Shown here one piece after another: positions 1-7,677 of a stretch of 64,000 nucleotides of DNA. The stretch comes from Bacteroides xylanisolvens XB1A (GTDB taxonomy: Bacteria > Bacteroidota > Bacteroidia > Bacteroidales > Bacteroidaceae), in contig NC_021017.1 of the NCBI RefSeq assembly GCF_000210075.1, positions 1,293,487-1,357,486 on the forward strand, written 5' to 3'. The translations under genes were made by a program, and so were the position numbers. How positions within the stretch are numbered: the stretch's first letter is position 1; each line of letters opens with the position of its first letter. The notes beneath the pieces are model-generated. The model was given only the letters and a program-made list of their open reading frames with translations. It was not told the origin of the DNA and searched no databases.

Positions 1-24
1 GGATTTTTTATTGATTTTGCGAAA

Positions 25-201
25 TTAATCAGCGATCTTCTTATTAATAACAATATAAGAAATGAGTCCCAGTACTACAAGTACTACTGAAGTACCCAGG
101 ATGGCGTTGTTGTTTACATTCCCTGTAAAGGAACAAGCCAGCAGGATGACTACTCCGACCAAGATTAATATCAATCCTAAGTTCTTTAATAAACCTTTCA
201 T
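25..201 (-). CDS. small membrane protein, 58 aa
   Basis: This short reading frame starts at ATG 199-201 and stops at 25-27. The protein begins MKGLLKNLGLILILVGVV and has two hydrophobic stretches (about residues 7-24 and 34-52) separated by a short polar loop rich in Asn, with a charged C-terminal tail (NKKIAD). It is probably a two-span inner-membrane protein. Cys23 follows the first segment in LLAC, but the residues after it do not make a convincing lipoprotein signal. No function is recognised. The left window edge is only 24 bases beyond the stop, so its downstream context is unseen. Confidence 0.62.
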   Translation of the reverse strand: MKGLLKNLGLILILVGVVILLACSFTGNVNNNAILGTSVVLVVLGLISYIVINKKIAD

Positions 202-341
202 GTGTGTGTATTTTAATAGATTATAATATTCCAGTCACAAATTAAAGCATAATTCTTTAACGGGCGAAATTATTTGGATAAAAATTCCATTATAAATGCA
301 CGATTTAGTGGATTTTATGATTTGGAGAGAAGTTCTTCTAT

Positions 342-788
342 CTAATCTTTTGTATTGTAGAACACCTTTTTCAGTACCTCCTGTCCAATGCTCAATTCGT
401 CGAGAGTGATACCGTGAAGAGCCTCTTTCAGAGTCTGTCCGGCAATGACACGCGCTTTTTCCTCCAGTTCTTTCCCGTCTTTGGTCAGATGGATCAGGTT
501 GGTGCGGCGGTCTTTTTTATCGGAAATGCGCACAACAAGATGTTGCCGTTCCATATTATCTATCAAACGGGTCATGCTGGGCTTGTCTTTAAAAGTTGCA
601 TTACACAACTCTTGTTGTGTAACACCGTCTTTTTCCCACAAAAAAATGAGTACCGTCCATTGTTCCGGACTGATTTCCAGCCCGTTCTGACGGAAGTTAC
701 GGTACAGCTTACGGTTGATTGCCGCGGAAACTTTGCCATTTAATATGGCGAATATAAGCCGGATATCGAAATTGAATTGCTCTATCAT
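342..788 (-). CDS. MarR-family transcriptional regulator
   Basis: A 148-residue winged-helix protein of the MarR/SlyA type, usually a homodimeric DNA-binding repressor that responds to small ligands or redox signals. The middle (about residues 45-110) shows the typical order: a helix-turn-helix (TQQELCNATFKDKPSMTRLI) followed by the wing with the family hallmark DKKDRRTN. I chose ATG at 786-788 because the longer frame would begin at a TTG that lies inside the -7 promoter box at 813-820. The gene stands alone and is transcribed away from rpsF, so its targets cannot be inferred; MarR genes often regulate themselves or a divergent neighbour, but the neighbour here is ribosomal. Confidence 0.9.
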   Translation of the reverse strand: MIEQFNFDIRLIFAILNGKVSAAINRKLYRNFRQNGLEISPEQWTVLIFLWEKDGVTQQELCNATFKDKPSMTRLIDNMERQHLVVRISDKKDRRTNLIHLTKDGKELEEKARVIAGQTLKEALHGITLDELSIGQEVLKKVFYNTKD

Positions 789-812
789 GAAATTATTGTT
801 TAAACAACTTTG

Positions 813-820
813 CAAAGGTA
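813..820 (-). promoter_or_regulatory. -7 box of the MarR gene
   Basis: On the minus strand this reads TACCTTTG, an exact match to the Bacteroidetes -7 consensus TAnnTTTG. It lies 25 bases upstream of the chosen ATG, giving a very short leader. No TTTG -33 element is seen at the expected 19-21 bp. Confidence 0.6.
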
Positions 821-870
821 AGTCACTTCCCGGATAAATCCTATCTTCGGATACAAAAAAAGATTAAATA

Positions 871-901
871 TTTGTAGTTCAAAATAAAATGTCTAACTTT
901 G
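871..901 (+). promoter_or_regulatory. Bacteroides-type promoter of rpsF-rpsR-rplI
   Basis: TTTG at 871-874 and TAACTTTG at 894-901 are separated by exactly 19 bp, a full match to the primary sigma factor (SigABfr) promoter pattern. Transcription should begin near 908, about 40 bases before the rpsF start codon. Confidence 0.85.
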
Positions 902-948
902 CACCCGCATTTAAAATCAAATAATTTATTTATTTAATTAAACGAAGT

Positions 949-1293
949 ATGAATCAATACGAAACCGTTTTCATTTTAACTCCCGTTTTATCTGATGTTC
1001 AGATGAAGGAAGCGGTAGAAAAATTCAAAGGCGTTCTTCAAGCTGAAGGTGCTGAGATTATTAATGAAGAAAACTGGGGACTGAAGAAATTGGCTTACCC
1101 AATTCAGAAGAAGTCTACAGGTTTTTATCAACTGATTGAGTTCAATGCAGATCCTACTGTAATTGACAAGCTGGAAATTAATTTCCGTCGTGATGAACGC
1201 GTAATCCGTTTCTTGACTTTCAAGATGGATAAGTATGCTGCTGAATACGCTGCAAAAAGAAGAAGTGTTAAATCAAACAAAAAGGAGGATTAA
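949..1293 (+). CDS. rpsF: 30S ribosomal protein S6
   Basis: A 114-residue S6 protein, part of the platform of the small subunit, where it binds 16S rRNA together with S18. The N-terminus [16 protein letters not shown] and the segment [17 protein letters not shown] are typical of S6, as is YQLIEF. Length fits the family. It is the first gene of a three-gene ribosomal operon with rpsR 2 bases downstream. The 5' untranslated region is A/T rich with no clear Shine-Dalgarno sequence, which is common in this phylum. Confidence 0.97.
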   Translation: MNQYETVFILTPVLSDVQMKEAVEKFKGVLQAEGAEIINEENWGLKKLAYPIQKKSTGFYQLIEFNADPTVIDKLEINFRRDERVIRFLTFKMDKYAAEYAAKRRSVKSNKKED

Positions 1294-1295
1294 TC

Positions 1296-1568
1296 ATGGC
1301 ACAACAAGTTCAATCAGAAATCAGATATTTGACTCCGCCGTCAGTAGATGTTAAGAAGAAAAAATACTGCCGTTTCAAAAAGAGTGGTATTAGGTATATC
1401 GACTACAAAGATCCTGAATTCTTGAAGAAATTCTTGAATGAACAAGGAAAAATCCTTCCGCGTCGTATTACAGGTACTTCTTTGAAGTTCCAACGTCGTA
1501 TCGCGCAGGCTGTGAAGAGAGCTCGTCACTTGGCATTGCTGCCTTATGTAACTGACATGATGAAATAA
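1296..1568 (+). CDS. rpsR: 30S ribosomal protein S18
   Basis: A 90-residue S18 protein that binds S6 and 16S rRNA on the platform of the 30S subunit. The core shows the family pattern: [15 protein letters not shown], then the basic segment [33 protein letters not shown]. The start ATG is 2 bases after the rpsF stop, and an AGGAGG at 1283-1288, inside the end of rpsF, sits 7 bases ahead of it. A clear Shine-Dalgarno is unusual in Bacteroides and supports the start and translational coupling with rpsF. Confidence 0.97.
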   Translation: MAQQVQSEIRYLTPPSVDVKKKKYCRFKKSGIRYIDYKDPEFLKKFLNEQGKILPRRITGTSLKFQRRIAQAVKRARHLALLPYVTDMMK

Positions 1569-1582
1569 GAAGGAGGAAAAGT

Positions 1583-2026
1583 ATGGAAATTATATTGAAA
1601 GAAGACGTAGTAAACTTGGGTTATAAGAACGATATCGTAAACGTGAAATCCGGATACGGTCGTAATTATCTGATCCCGACTGGAAAAGCTGTCATCGCTT
1701 CTCCTTCTGCAAAGAAAATGTTGGCTGAAGAACTGAAACAGCGCGCTCACAAACTTGAGAAAATCAAGAAAGATGCTGAGGCTATGGCGGCTAAGCTGGA
1801 AGGCGTTTCTTTGACTATTGCAACTAAAGTTAGCTCAACCGGTACTATCTTCGGTTCTGTTGGTAACATCCAGATCGCTGAGGCTTTGTCTAAGCTGGGT
1901 CATGAAGTTGACAGAAAGATCATCGTTGTAAAAGACGCTGTAAAAGAAGTTGGTAGTTACAAGGCTATCGTTAAGCTTCACAAGGAAGTTTCAGTAGAGA
2001 TTCCTTTCGAGGTAGTTGCTGAATAA
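1583..2026 (+). CDS. rplI: 50S ribosomal protein L9
   Basis: A 147-residue L9 protein that binds 23S rRNA at the base of the L1 stalk. The N-terminal domain carries the signature MEIILKEDVVNLGYKNDIV with GYGRNYLIP; a long charged connecting helix (about residues 41-75) leads to the C-terminal RNA-binding domain. AGGAGG at 1571-1576 lies 6 bases upstream of the ATG. It closes the ribosomal operon and is followed by a strong terminator at 2048-2086. Confidence 0.97.
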   Translation: MEIILKEDVVNLGYKNDIVNVKSGYGRNYLIPTGKAVIASPSAKKMLAEELKQRAHKLEKIKKDAEAMAAKLEGVSLTIATKVSSTGTIFGSVGNIQIAEALSKLGHEVDRKIIVVKDAVKEVGSYKAIVKLHKEVSVEIPFEVVAE

Positions 2027-2047
2027 GAGCAAATTTACTTCATATAC

Positions 2048-2086
2048 AAAAAGCGATTTGTTCTGAATGGATGAATCGCTTTTTTT
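2048..2086 (+). terminator. intrinsic terminator after rplI
   Basis: An 11-bp perfect stem (AAAAAGCGATT at 2048-2058 with AATCGCTTTTT at 2074-2084) followed by a T run. It ends the ribosomal operon. The next gene's -7 box begins 3 bases after it. Confidence 0.85.
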
Positions 2087-2088
2087 GT

Positions 2089-2096
2089 TATCTTTG
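2089..2096 (+). promoter_or_regulatory. -7 box of the DUF6377 regulator
   Basis: TATCTTTG matches TAnnTTTG exactly. It lies directly behind the rplI terminator and 11 bases ahead of the ATG at 2108, so the transcript would be nearly leaderless. No TTTG at the expected -33 distance; that position is occupied by the terminator loop and stem. Confidence 0.6.
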
Positions 2097-2107
2097 CTAT
2101 TACTATT

Positions 2108-3772
2108 ATGAAATTCAACTGTTGTTTGCTAAAGAAGAGGTTTTTGCTTCTGCTGATTGCTTTGGGAATTGGCAGTGCTCTTTATGCGAATGATGAGTTG
2201 AAACTATTGACTGATTCTTTACGTAGAGTGATAGATGAAAAGCATGTCTTTGTTAAAGAGAAAGAGGATCGGATAAACCGGATAAAATGTATGTTGAAAA
2301 GTCCTGGTTTGACTCTTGAAGGAGAATATAGAATCAATCTACGGTTATATAACGAATATAAAAAATTTCATATTGATTCCGCTATTCATTATGTTGATCG
2401 CAATATTGAGATTTCCCGTCAGTTGAATAGACCTTATTTCACCAACCAGTCGTCTTTACATCTTAGTCTTTTATATTCGATGTGTGGCAGGTTCCGTGAA
2501 GCGGAGATTATTTTGAAAAGTATAAAGACTTCAGAACTTCCCAGAGATTTATTAATAAACTATTATCAAACTTATTCCAGTTTTTGGGGACACTATTCGA
2601 TTTCTGTCGCCAACAATCTGTATGGTAAGCAGCAGGCTGCATATCAGGATTCGCTTTTTGCCCTCATTGACCACACTTCTTGGGATTATCGAATGTCCCA
2701 GGCTTCTTATTATATTTGGCGTGATACGTTGAAATCGAAAGAGATTTTTAAAGAACTACTGGAAATAGAAGAAGTGGGGACGCCTAATTATGCCATGATA
2801 ACTCATTCGTATTCCAGGTTATGCCACCATCAGAAAAAGTATGATGAGGAAAAAAAATATCTGATGTTGTCAGCAATAGCCGATACACGGAATGCTACGC
2901 GGGAAAATGCATCCCTGCAATCTCTTGCATTGATAGCCTATGATGAACAGAATTTAGCCGATGCCTTTAAATTTACGCAGTCCGCTATCGATGACGTTAT
3001 TTCTTCTGGTATTCATTTCCGGGCCATCGAAATTTATAAATTCAATTCTATTATTAATACTGCTTATCAGGCAGAGCAGGCCAGATCACGGTCGCATTTG
3101 ACTACTTTCCTTATTTCTACGAGTATTATCCTTTTTCTTTTACTCTTGTTGGTGCTTTTCATCTATATTCAGATGAAAAAGACGTTGAAAATAAAACAGG
3201 CATTAGCGCAGAGTAATGAGGAGCTTTTGCGATTGAACAATAAGCTGAATAGCATGAACAGCCAGCTGAATGATACAAATAATCAGTTGTGCGAAATTAA
3301 TAGTATAAAGGAGTATTATATAGCCGAATTCTTTGACGTATGCTTTAGCTATATCCATAAAATGGAGAAATATCAGAATATGCTGTATAAAATAGCTATT
3401 AATAAATACTATGATGAACTGATTAAGAAGCTAAAATCATCTGCGCTTATCGACGATGAACTTAGCGCTTTATATACTCGTTTTGATAAGGTCTTCTTGG
3501 GTTTGTATCCTACTTTTGTTTCTGATTTTAACGCTCTGTTGAAAGATGAAGAGAAAATTATTTTAAAACCGGATGCTTTATTGAATAGAGAACTTCGTAT
3601 TTATGCTTTATTACGCTTGGGTATTACGGATAGTGGAAAGATAGCGAACTTTCTCCGTTGCTCTACAAGTACGGTTTATAATTATCGTACGAAAATGAGA
3701 AATAAGGCAGCCGTCGACAGGGATGAATTTGAGAATGAAATTATGAAAATTAGTTCAACACAAGAGACATAA
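2108..3772 (+). CDS. DUF6377-type membrane regulator (TPR, transmembrane, HTH)
   Basis: A 554-residue protein. A signal peptide (about 1-27, KKRFLLLLIALGIGSALYA) is followed by a helical TPR-like periplasmic region (about 40-330), one transmembrane helix (about 337-360, STSIILFLLLLLVLFIYIQ), a coiled coil rich in Asn and Leu, and a cytoplasmic C-terminal region ending in a LuxR-like helix-turn-helix (LRLGITDSGKIANFLRCSTS, then TVYNYRTKMRNKA). This is the layout of the DUF6377 family, one-component sensors common in Bacteroides. It sits directly upstream of, and parallel to, the four-gene sugar oxidoreductase operon, so it is probably the regulator of that operon; in B. thetaiotaomicron I recall the counterpart as BT_2160. 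The ligand is unknown. Confidence 0.85.
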   Translation: MKFNCCLLKKRFLLLLIALGIGSALYANDELKLLTDSLRRVIDEKHVFVKEKEDRINRIKCMLKSPGLTLEGEYRINLRLYNEYKKFHIDSAIHYVDRNIEISRQLNRPYFTNQSSLHLSLLYSMCGRFREAEIILKSIKTSELPRDLLINYYQTYSSFWGHYSISVANNLYGKQQAAYQDSLFALIDHTSWDYRMSQASYYIWRDTLKSKEIFKELLEIEEVGTPNYAMITHSYSRLCHHQKKYDEEKKYLMLSAIADTRNATRENASLQSLALIAYDEQNLADAFKFTQSAIDDVISSGIHFRAIEIYKFNSIINTAYQAEQARSRSHLTTFLISTSIILFLLLLLVLFIYIQMKKTLKIKQALAQSNEELLRLNNKLNSMNSQLNDTNNQLCEINSIKEYYIAEFFDVCFSYIHKMEKYQNMLYKIAINKYYDELIKKLKSSALIDDELSALYTRFDKVFLGLYPTFVSDFNALLKDEEKIILKPDALLNRELRIYALLRLGITDSGKIANFLRCSTSTVYNYRTKMRNKAAVDRDEFENEIMKISSTQET

Positions 3773-3918
3773 TTATCATTTTAACATTATAATACTTTCC
3801 AAATCATCTACATTTTTTTGATGTGTCAAGTTAGCTAAGTTGTTGATTAATAGTAAAAAATGCTATTTTTATATCTACATAAAGTAGTGTAAGTCAAATA
3901 AGCCGTTATTTATTTAGC

Positions 3919-3926
3919 TAGATTTG
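3919..3926 (+). promoter_or_regulatory. possible -7 box of the oxidoreductase operon
   Basis: TAGATTTG fits TAnnTTTG, 85 bases ahead of the ATG at 4012. No good TTTG is seen 19-21 bp upstream, which would fit a promoter needing an activator such as the upstream DUF6377 protein. The rest of the 239-base gap shows nothing else recognisable. Confidence 0.4.
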
Positions 3927-4011
3927 CAATATCAGTTTTTAGCTCATCAGTTTGGTAGTTAGAAGTTGATGTTTTATCTATTATTTGTACTTAAATTCAC
4001 TATGTTTAATT

Positions 4012-5124
4012 ATGAACACGCAATCTTCAGTAGACACGAGAATTAAAGTTGGAATTATCGGTTTTGGTAGGATGGGAAGATTCTACTGGGAAGCGATGAC
4101 TAAAAGTGATCGGTGGAATATTGCTTATATTTGTGATACCGATCCGGCATCACGTCAGTTGGCTAAAAAGCTTTCCCCTAACTCTATTATAGTAGAAGAT
4201 AATCAAAAGATTTTTGAGGATGAAAGTGTGCAGGTAGTCGGGCTTTTCACTTTGGCTGACTCGCGGATGGAACAAATAGAAAAAGCTATTCGTTACGGCA
4301 AACACATTATTTCAGAAAAACCAGTTGCAGATACAATGGAAAATGAGTGGAAAGTTGTAGAAATGACAGAAAACACAAATCTCATTTCTACGGTAAATCT
4401 GTATCTGCGAAATTCCTGGTATCATAATTTAATGAAGGAATATATCCAGCAAGGGGAAATCGGAGAGCTGGCTATTATTCGTATTTGTCACATGACTCCC
4501 GGCTTGGCACCAGGTGAAGGTCATGAGTATGAGGGACCTGCTTTCCATGATTGTGGAATGCACTACGTAGATATTACCCGTTGGTATGCAGGATGTGATT
4601 ATAGAACATGGAATGCCCAGGGAGTGAATATGTGGAACTACAAAGATCCTTGGTGGGTGCAATGTCACGGAACTTTTCAAAATGGGGTCGTTTTTGATAT
4701 TACCCAAGGATTTGTTTATGGGCAATTATCTAAAGACCAGACACATAATTCGTATGTAGATATTATAGGTACAAAAGGGGTTGTGCGTATGACGCATGAC
4801 TTCAATACTGCTGTTGTCGACCTACACGGTGTCAATCAGACCATCCGTGTAGAGAAACCTTTCGGCGGCAAGAATATAGACGTGTTGTGTGACCTGTTTG
4901 CTGATTCGGTAGAAACCGGAAAACGCAGTTCACGATTACCGCTAATGCGCGATTCGGCTATTGCATCCGAATATGCATGGACATTCTTGAAAGATACCCG
5001 CAAACACGATTTGCCCGCTATTGGTAATTTGCGCACTTTGGAGCAAATACGCGAACGAAGAAAAAACATGAAAAATGGATATGGATTGTTGCACGGCAAC
5101 CTTCCAAAGATTATTAACCCTTAA
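4012..5124 (+). CDS. Gfo/Idh/MocA family oxidoreductase
   Basis: A 370-residue NAD(P)-dependent sugar oxidoreductase without a signal peptide. The N-terminal Rossmann fold has GFGRMGR (GxGxxG) after KVGII, and SEKPVADT (the EKP motif holding the catalytic lysine) near residue 105. The C-terminal alpha/beta domain includes HDCGMHYVDITRWYAG, carrying the His/Asp residues usual for the active site. A TTG 27 bases upstream would add nine residues; I chose the ATG. First gene of the operon, 12 bases ahead of the second oxidoreductase. From the B. thetaiotaomicron counterpart (BT_2159, by memory) it is expected to oxidise or reduce C3 of the sugar ring in the 3-keto-glycoside route; which direction it works in is inference. 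Confidence 0.9.
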   Translation: MNTQSSVDTRIKVGIIGFGRMGRFYWEAMTKSDRWNIAYICDTDPASRQLAKKLSPNSIIVEDNQKIFEDESVQVVGLFTLADSRMEQIEKAIRYGKHIISEKPVADTMENEWKVVEMTENTNLISTVNLYLRNSWYHNLMKEYIQQGEIGELAIIRICHMTPGLAPGEGHEYEGPAFHDCGMHYVDITRWYAGCDYRTWNAQGVNMWNYKDPWWVQCHGTFQNGVVFDITQGFVYGQLSKDQTHNSYVDIIGTKGVVRMTHDFNTAVVDLHGVNQTIRVEKPFGGKNIDVLCDLFADSVETGKRSSRLPLMRDSAIASEYAWTFLKDTRKHDLPAIGNLRTLEQIRERRKNMKNGYGLLHGNLPKIINP

Positions 5125-5136
5125 ACAAATAAAATC

Positions 5137-6624
5137 ATGTCAAACATTTCGAGGAGAAAATTTCTCAAAACGGGAGCCGCTGCTTTAGCAGGTATAACCA
5201 TTGCTCCCAGTACAATTTTAGGTATGAGTCACGGGCATATTTCGCCTACTGATAAACTGAATCTTGCAGCTGTGGGTATTGGTGGCATGGGACATGCCAA
5301 CATTAATCACGTAAAGGGCACTGAAAATATTGTGGCTCTTTGTGATGTGGATTGGAAGTACGCAAAAGGCGTGTTCGACGAATTCCCCAAGGCTAAAAAA
5401 TACTGGGACTATCGTAAGATGTATGATGAAATGGGTAAATCTATCGACGGTGTGATTATCGCAACTGCCGACCATACTCATGCTATTATCACTGCTGACG
5501 CAATGACAATGGGAAAACATGTATATTGTCAGAAACCATTGACCCACTCTGTTTATGAATCTCGTTTGTTGACAAAACTGGCTGCATCAACGGGCGTGGT
5601 TACCCAAATGGGTAATCAGGGGGCATCGGATGAAGGTACGGATTTAGTATGTGAATGGATTTGGAATGGTGAAATCGGTGACGTAACGAAAGTTGAATGT
5701 GCAACAGACCGTCCTATTTGGCCTCAAGGATTGAATGTTCCTGAAAAGGTTGATAAAATTCCTAGCACATTGAATTGGGATTTATTCACAGGTCCTGCTA
5801 AAATGAATCCTTATAATGCTATTTACCATCCTTGGAACTGGCGTGGATGGTGGGATTACGGAACAGGTGCATTGGGTGATATGGCTTGTCATATTTTGCA
5901 TCAGCCGTTTAAAGCATTGAAATTGCAGTATCCTACCAAAGTGGAAGGTTCATCGACATTATTGTTGAATGCTTGTGCTCCACAGGCACAACACGTGAAA
6001 ATGATTTTCCCTGCTCGTGAAAATATGCCGAAAGTAGCTATGCCTGAAGTGGAAATACATTGGTATGATGGCGGTATGATGCCAGAACGTCCGAAAGGAT
6101 TCCCAGAAGGAAAACAACTGATGCAGAGCGGTGGTGGTTTGACTATTTTCCACGGAACAAAAGATACATTGATTTGCGGATGTTATGGACAGAATCCTTG
6201 GTTGCTTTCAGGTCGTAAACCAAATGCACCGAAGGTTTGCCGTCGTGTTCCTAAAGCAATGAATGGTGGTCACGAAATGGATTGGGTACGTGCATGTAAA
6301 GAAGATAAATCTAATCGTATCATGACTAAATCTGACTTCTCAGAAGCCGGACCTATGAATGAAATGGTAGCAATGGGTGTATTGGCTATTCGTTTGCAAG
6401 CTCTGAATAAGACTCTCGAGTGGGATGGAGCTAACATGTGTTTTACAAATATCGGTGATAACGAAACCATTCGTACTGTTATCAAAGACGGATTCAAGAT
6501 TCATAATGGTCATCCTACATTTGATAAGACATGGACAGATCCGATCAATGCAAAACAGTTTGCGGCTGAATTAGTGAAACATAATTATCGTGAAGGCTGG
6601 AGACTGCCTGATATGCCAAGATAA
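5137..6624 (+). CDS. Gfo/Idh/MocA family oxidoreductase with twin-arginine signal
   Basis: A 495-residue exported oxidoreductase. It opens with a twin-arginine type leader (ISRRKFLKTGAAALAGITIA), so it probably folds with its nucleotide in the cytoplasm and crosses by Tat. The Rossmann motif GIGGMGHANINHV and the EKP-like motif CQKPLTHSVYE follow. The second domain has the long Bacteroidetes extension with many Trp and Gly residues (HPWNWRGWWDYGTGALGDMA) and the His-containing DMACHILHQPF. Together with the preceding gene it forms a pair of unlike oxidoreductases, the arrangement of the BT_2158/BT_2159 pair (from memory) in the 3-keto-glycoside pathway. Its periplasmic location suggests it acts first, on intact glycosides; this is inference. 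Confidence 0.9.
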   Translation: MSNISRRKFLKTGAAALAGITIAPSTILGMSHGHISPTDKLNLAAVGIGGMGHANINHVKGTENIVALCDVDWKYAKGVFDEFPKAKKYWDYRKMYDEMGKSIDGVIIATADHTHAIITADAMTMGKHVYCQKPLTHSVYESRLLTKLAASTGVVTQMGNQGASDEGTDLVCEWIWNGEIGDVTKVECATDRPIWPQGLNVPEKVDKIPSTLNWDLFTGPAKMNPYNAIYHPWNWRGWWDYGTGALGDMACHILHQPFKALKLQYPTKVEGSSTLLLNACAPQAQHVKMIFPARENMPKVAMPEVEIHWYDGGMMPERPKGFPEGKQLMQSGGGLTIFHGTKDTLICGCYGQNPWLLSGRKPNAPKVCRRVPKAMNGGHEMDWVRACKEDKSNRIMTKSDFSEAGPMNEMVAMGVLAIRLQALNKTLEWDGANMCFTNIGDNETIRTVIKDGFKIHNGHPTFDKTWTDPINAKQFAAELVKHNYREGWRLPDMPR

Positions 6625-6668
6625 AAGTAGATTAAAAATTAAAGATTAAAAATTAAATAGTTGATATC

Positions 6669-7532
6669 ATGAAAAAAGTATTTTATCCATTAGCTTGTTG
6701 TTGTCTTGCTGCAGGCGTTTTCGCTTCTTGCGGTGGTCAGAAGAAAGCAAATGCTCCGGAAGAGCAAAAAGTTGCGTTGACTTACTCTAAATCATTGAAA
6801 GCGGCAGAAACAGATAGCTTGAATTTGCCTGTTGATGAAAATGGTTATATCACAATCTTTGATGGCGAAACATTTAACGGATGGCGTGGTTATGGAAAAG
6901 ACCGTGTTCCTTCTAAATGGACAATTGAAGACGGTTGTATCAAATTCAACGGTTCTGGTGGCGGTGAAGCTCAAGACGGTGATGGTGGTGACCTGATCTT
7001 TGCTCACAAGTTTAAAAACTTCGAACTGGAGATGGAGTGGAAGGTTTCTAAAGGTGGTAACTCCGGTATTTTCTATTTAGCTCAGGAAGTTACATCGAAA
7101 GATAAAGACGGTAATGATGTGCTGGAGCCTATTTATATTTCCGCGCCCGAATATCAGGTGTTGGACAATGCCAATCATCCGGATGCTAAATTGGGTAAGG
7201 ACAACAATCGTCAGTCAGCTTCTTTGTATGACATGATTCCGGCAGTTCCTCAAAACTCTAAACCGTTTGGCGAATGGAACAAGGCTAAGATTATGGTTTA
7301 TAAAGGTACTGTTGTTCACGGACAAAACGATGAAAACGTACTTGAATATCATTTGTGGACAAAACAATGGACTGATATGTTGCAGGCAAGTAAGTTCAGC
7401 GAAGATAAATGGCCTTTGGCATTTGAATTGCTGAATAACTGTGGTGGCGAAAATCACGAAGGTTTCATCGGTTTGCAAGATCACGGTGATGATGTTTGGT
7501 TCCGCAACATCCGCGTGAAGGTTTTGGACTAA
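6669..7532 (+). CDS. DUF1080 (3-keto-disaccharide hydrolase family) lipoprotein
   Basis: A 287-residue lipoprotein: signal peptide ending in the lipobox VFASC with the lipidated Cys at residue 20, then a single DUF1080 concanavalin-like domain from about residue 58 (YITIFDGETFNGWRGYG) to the end (GFIGLQDHGDDVWFRNIRVK). The FDGETFNGW opening and the GNSGIFYLAQE strand are hallmarks of the family. DUF1080 proteins act on 3-keto glycosides, and the B. thetaiotaomicron counterpart (BT_2157, by memory) belongs to the same operon. It lies 44 bases after the second oxidoreductase. It is probably anchored in the outer membrane facing the periplasm. Confidence 0.9.
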   Translation: MKKVFYPLACCCLAAGVFASCGGQKKANAPEEQKVALTYSKSLKAAETDSLNLPVDENGYITIFDGETFNGWRGYGKDRVPSKWTIEDGCIKFNGSGGGEAQDGDGGDLIFAHKFKNFELEMEWKVSKGGNSGIFYLAQEVTSKDKDGNDVLEPIYISAPEYQVLDNANHPDAKLGKDNNRQSASLYDMIPAVPQNSKPFGEWNKAKIMVYKGTVVHGQNDENVLEYHLWTKQWTDMLQASKFSEDKWPLAFELLNNCGGENHEGFIGLQDHGDDVWFRNIRVKVLD

Positions 7533-7548
7533 TCAAATAGTAATAAGA

Positions 7549-7636
7549 AGGCACGGGTTACACGTATTTCACGTTTTTTTGAATGGCGATTGCCATAGAG
7601 TAACCGTGAAGTCTGTGTAATCCGTGCCTGTTTTTT
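7549..7636 (+). repeat. nested inverted repeat inside the sugar operon
   Basis: Three stacked stems: AGGCACGGGTTACAC (7549-7563) with GTGTAATCCGTGCCT (7615-7629, one G-T pair); TTCACG (7568-7573) with CGTGAA (7605-7610); and ATGGC (7583-7587) with GCCAT (7592-7596). A run of six T follows at 7631-7636. It could be a partial terminator or an mRNA processing site ahead of the last gene. The outer arm resembles the element at 16396-16446. Confidence 0.75.
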
Positions 7637-7677
7637 CTATATAAATCTAATAATTGTAATCCCCTGATATCTATTAT

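Noticed and set aside
414..743. Plus-strand frames opposite the MarR gene
   Set aside because: They are antisense shadows of a clear MarR protein and match no family.
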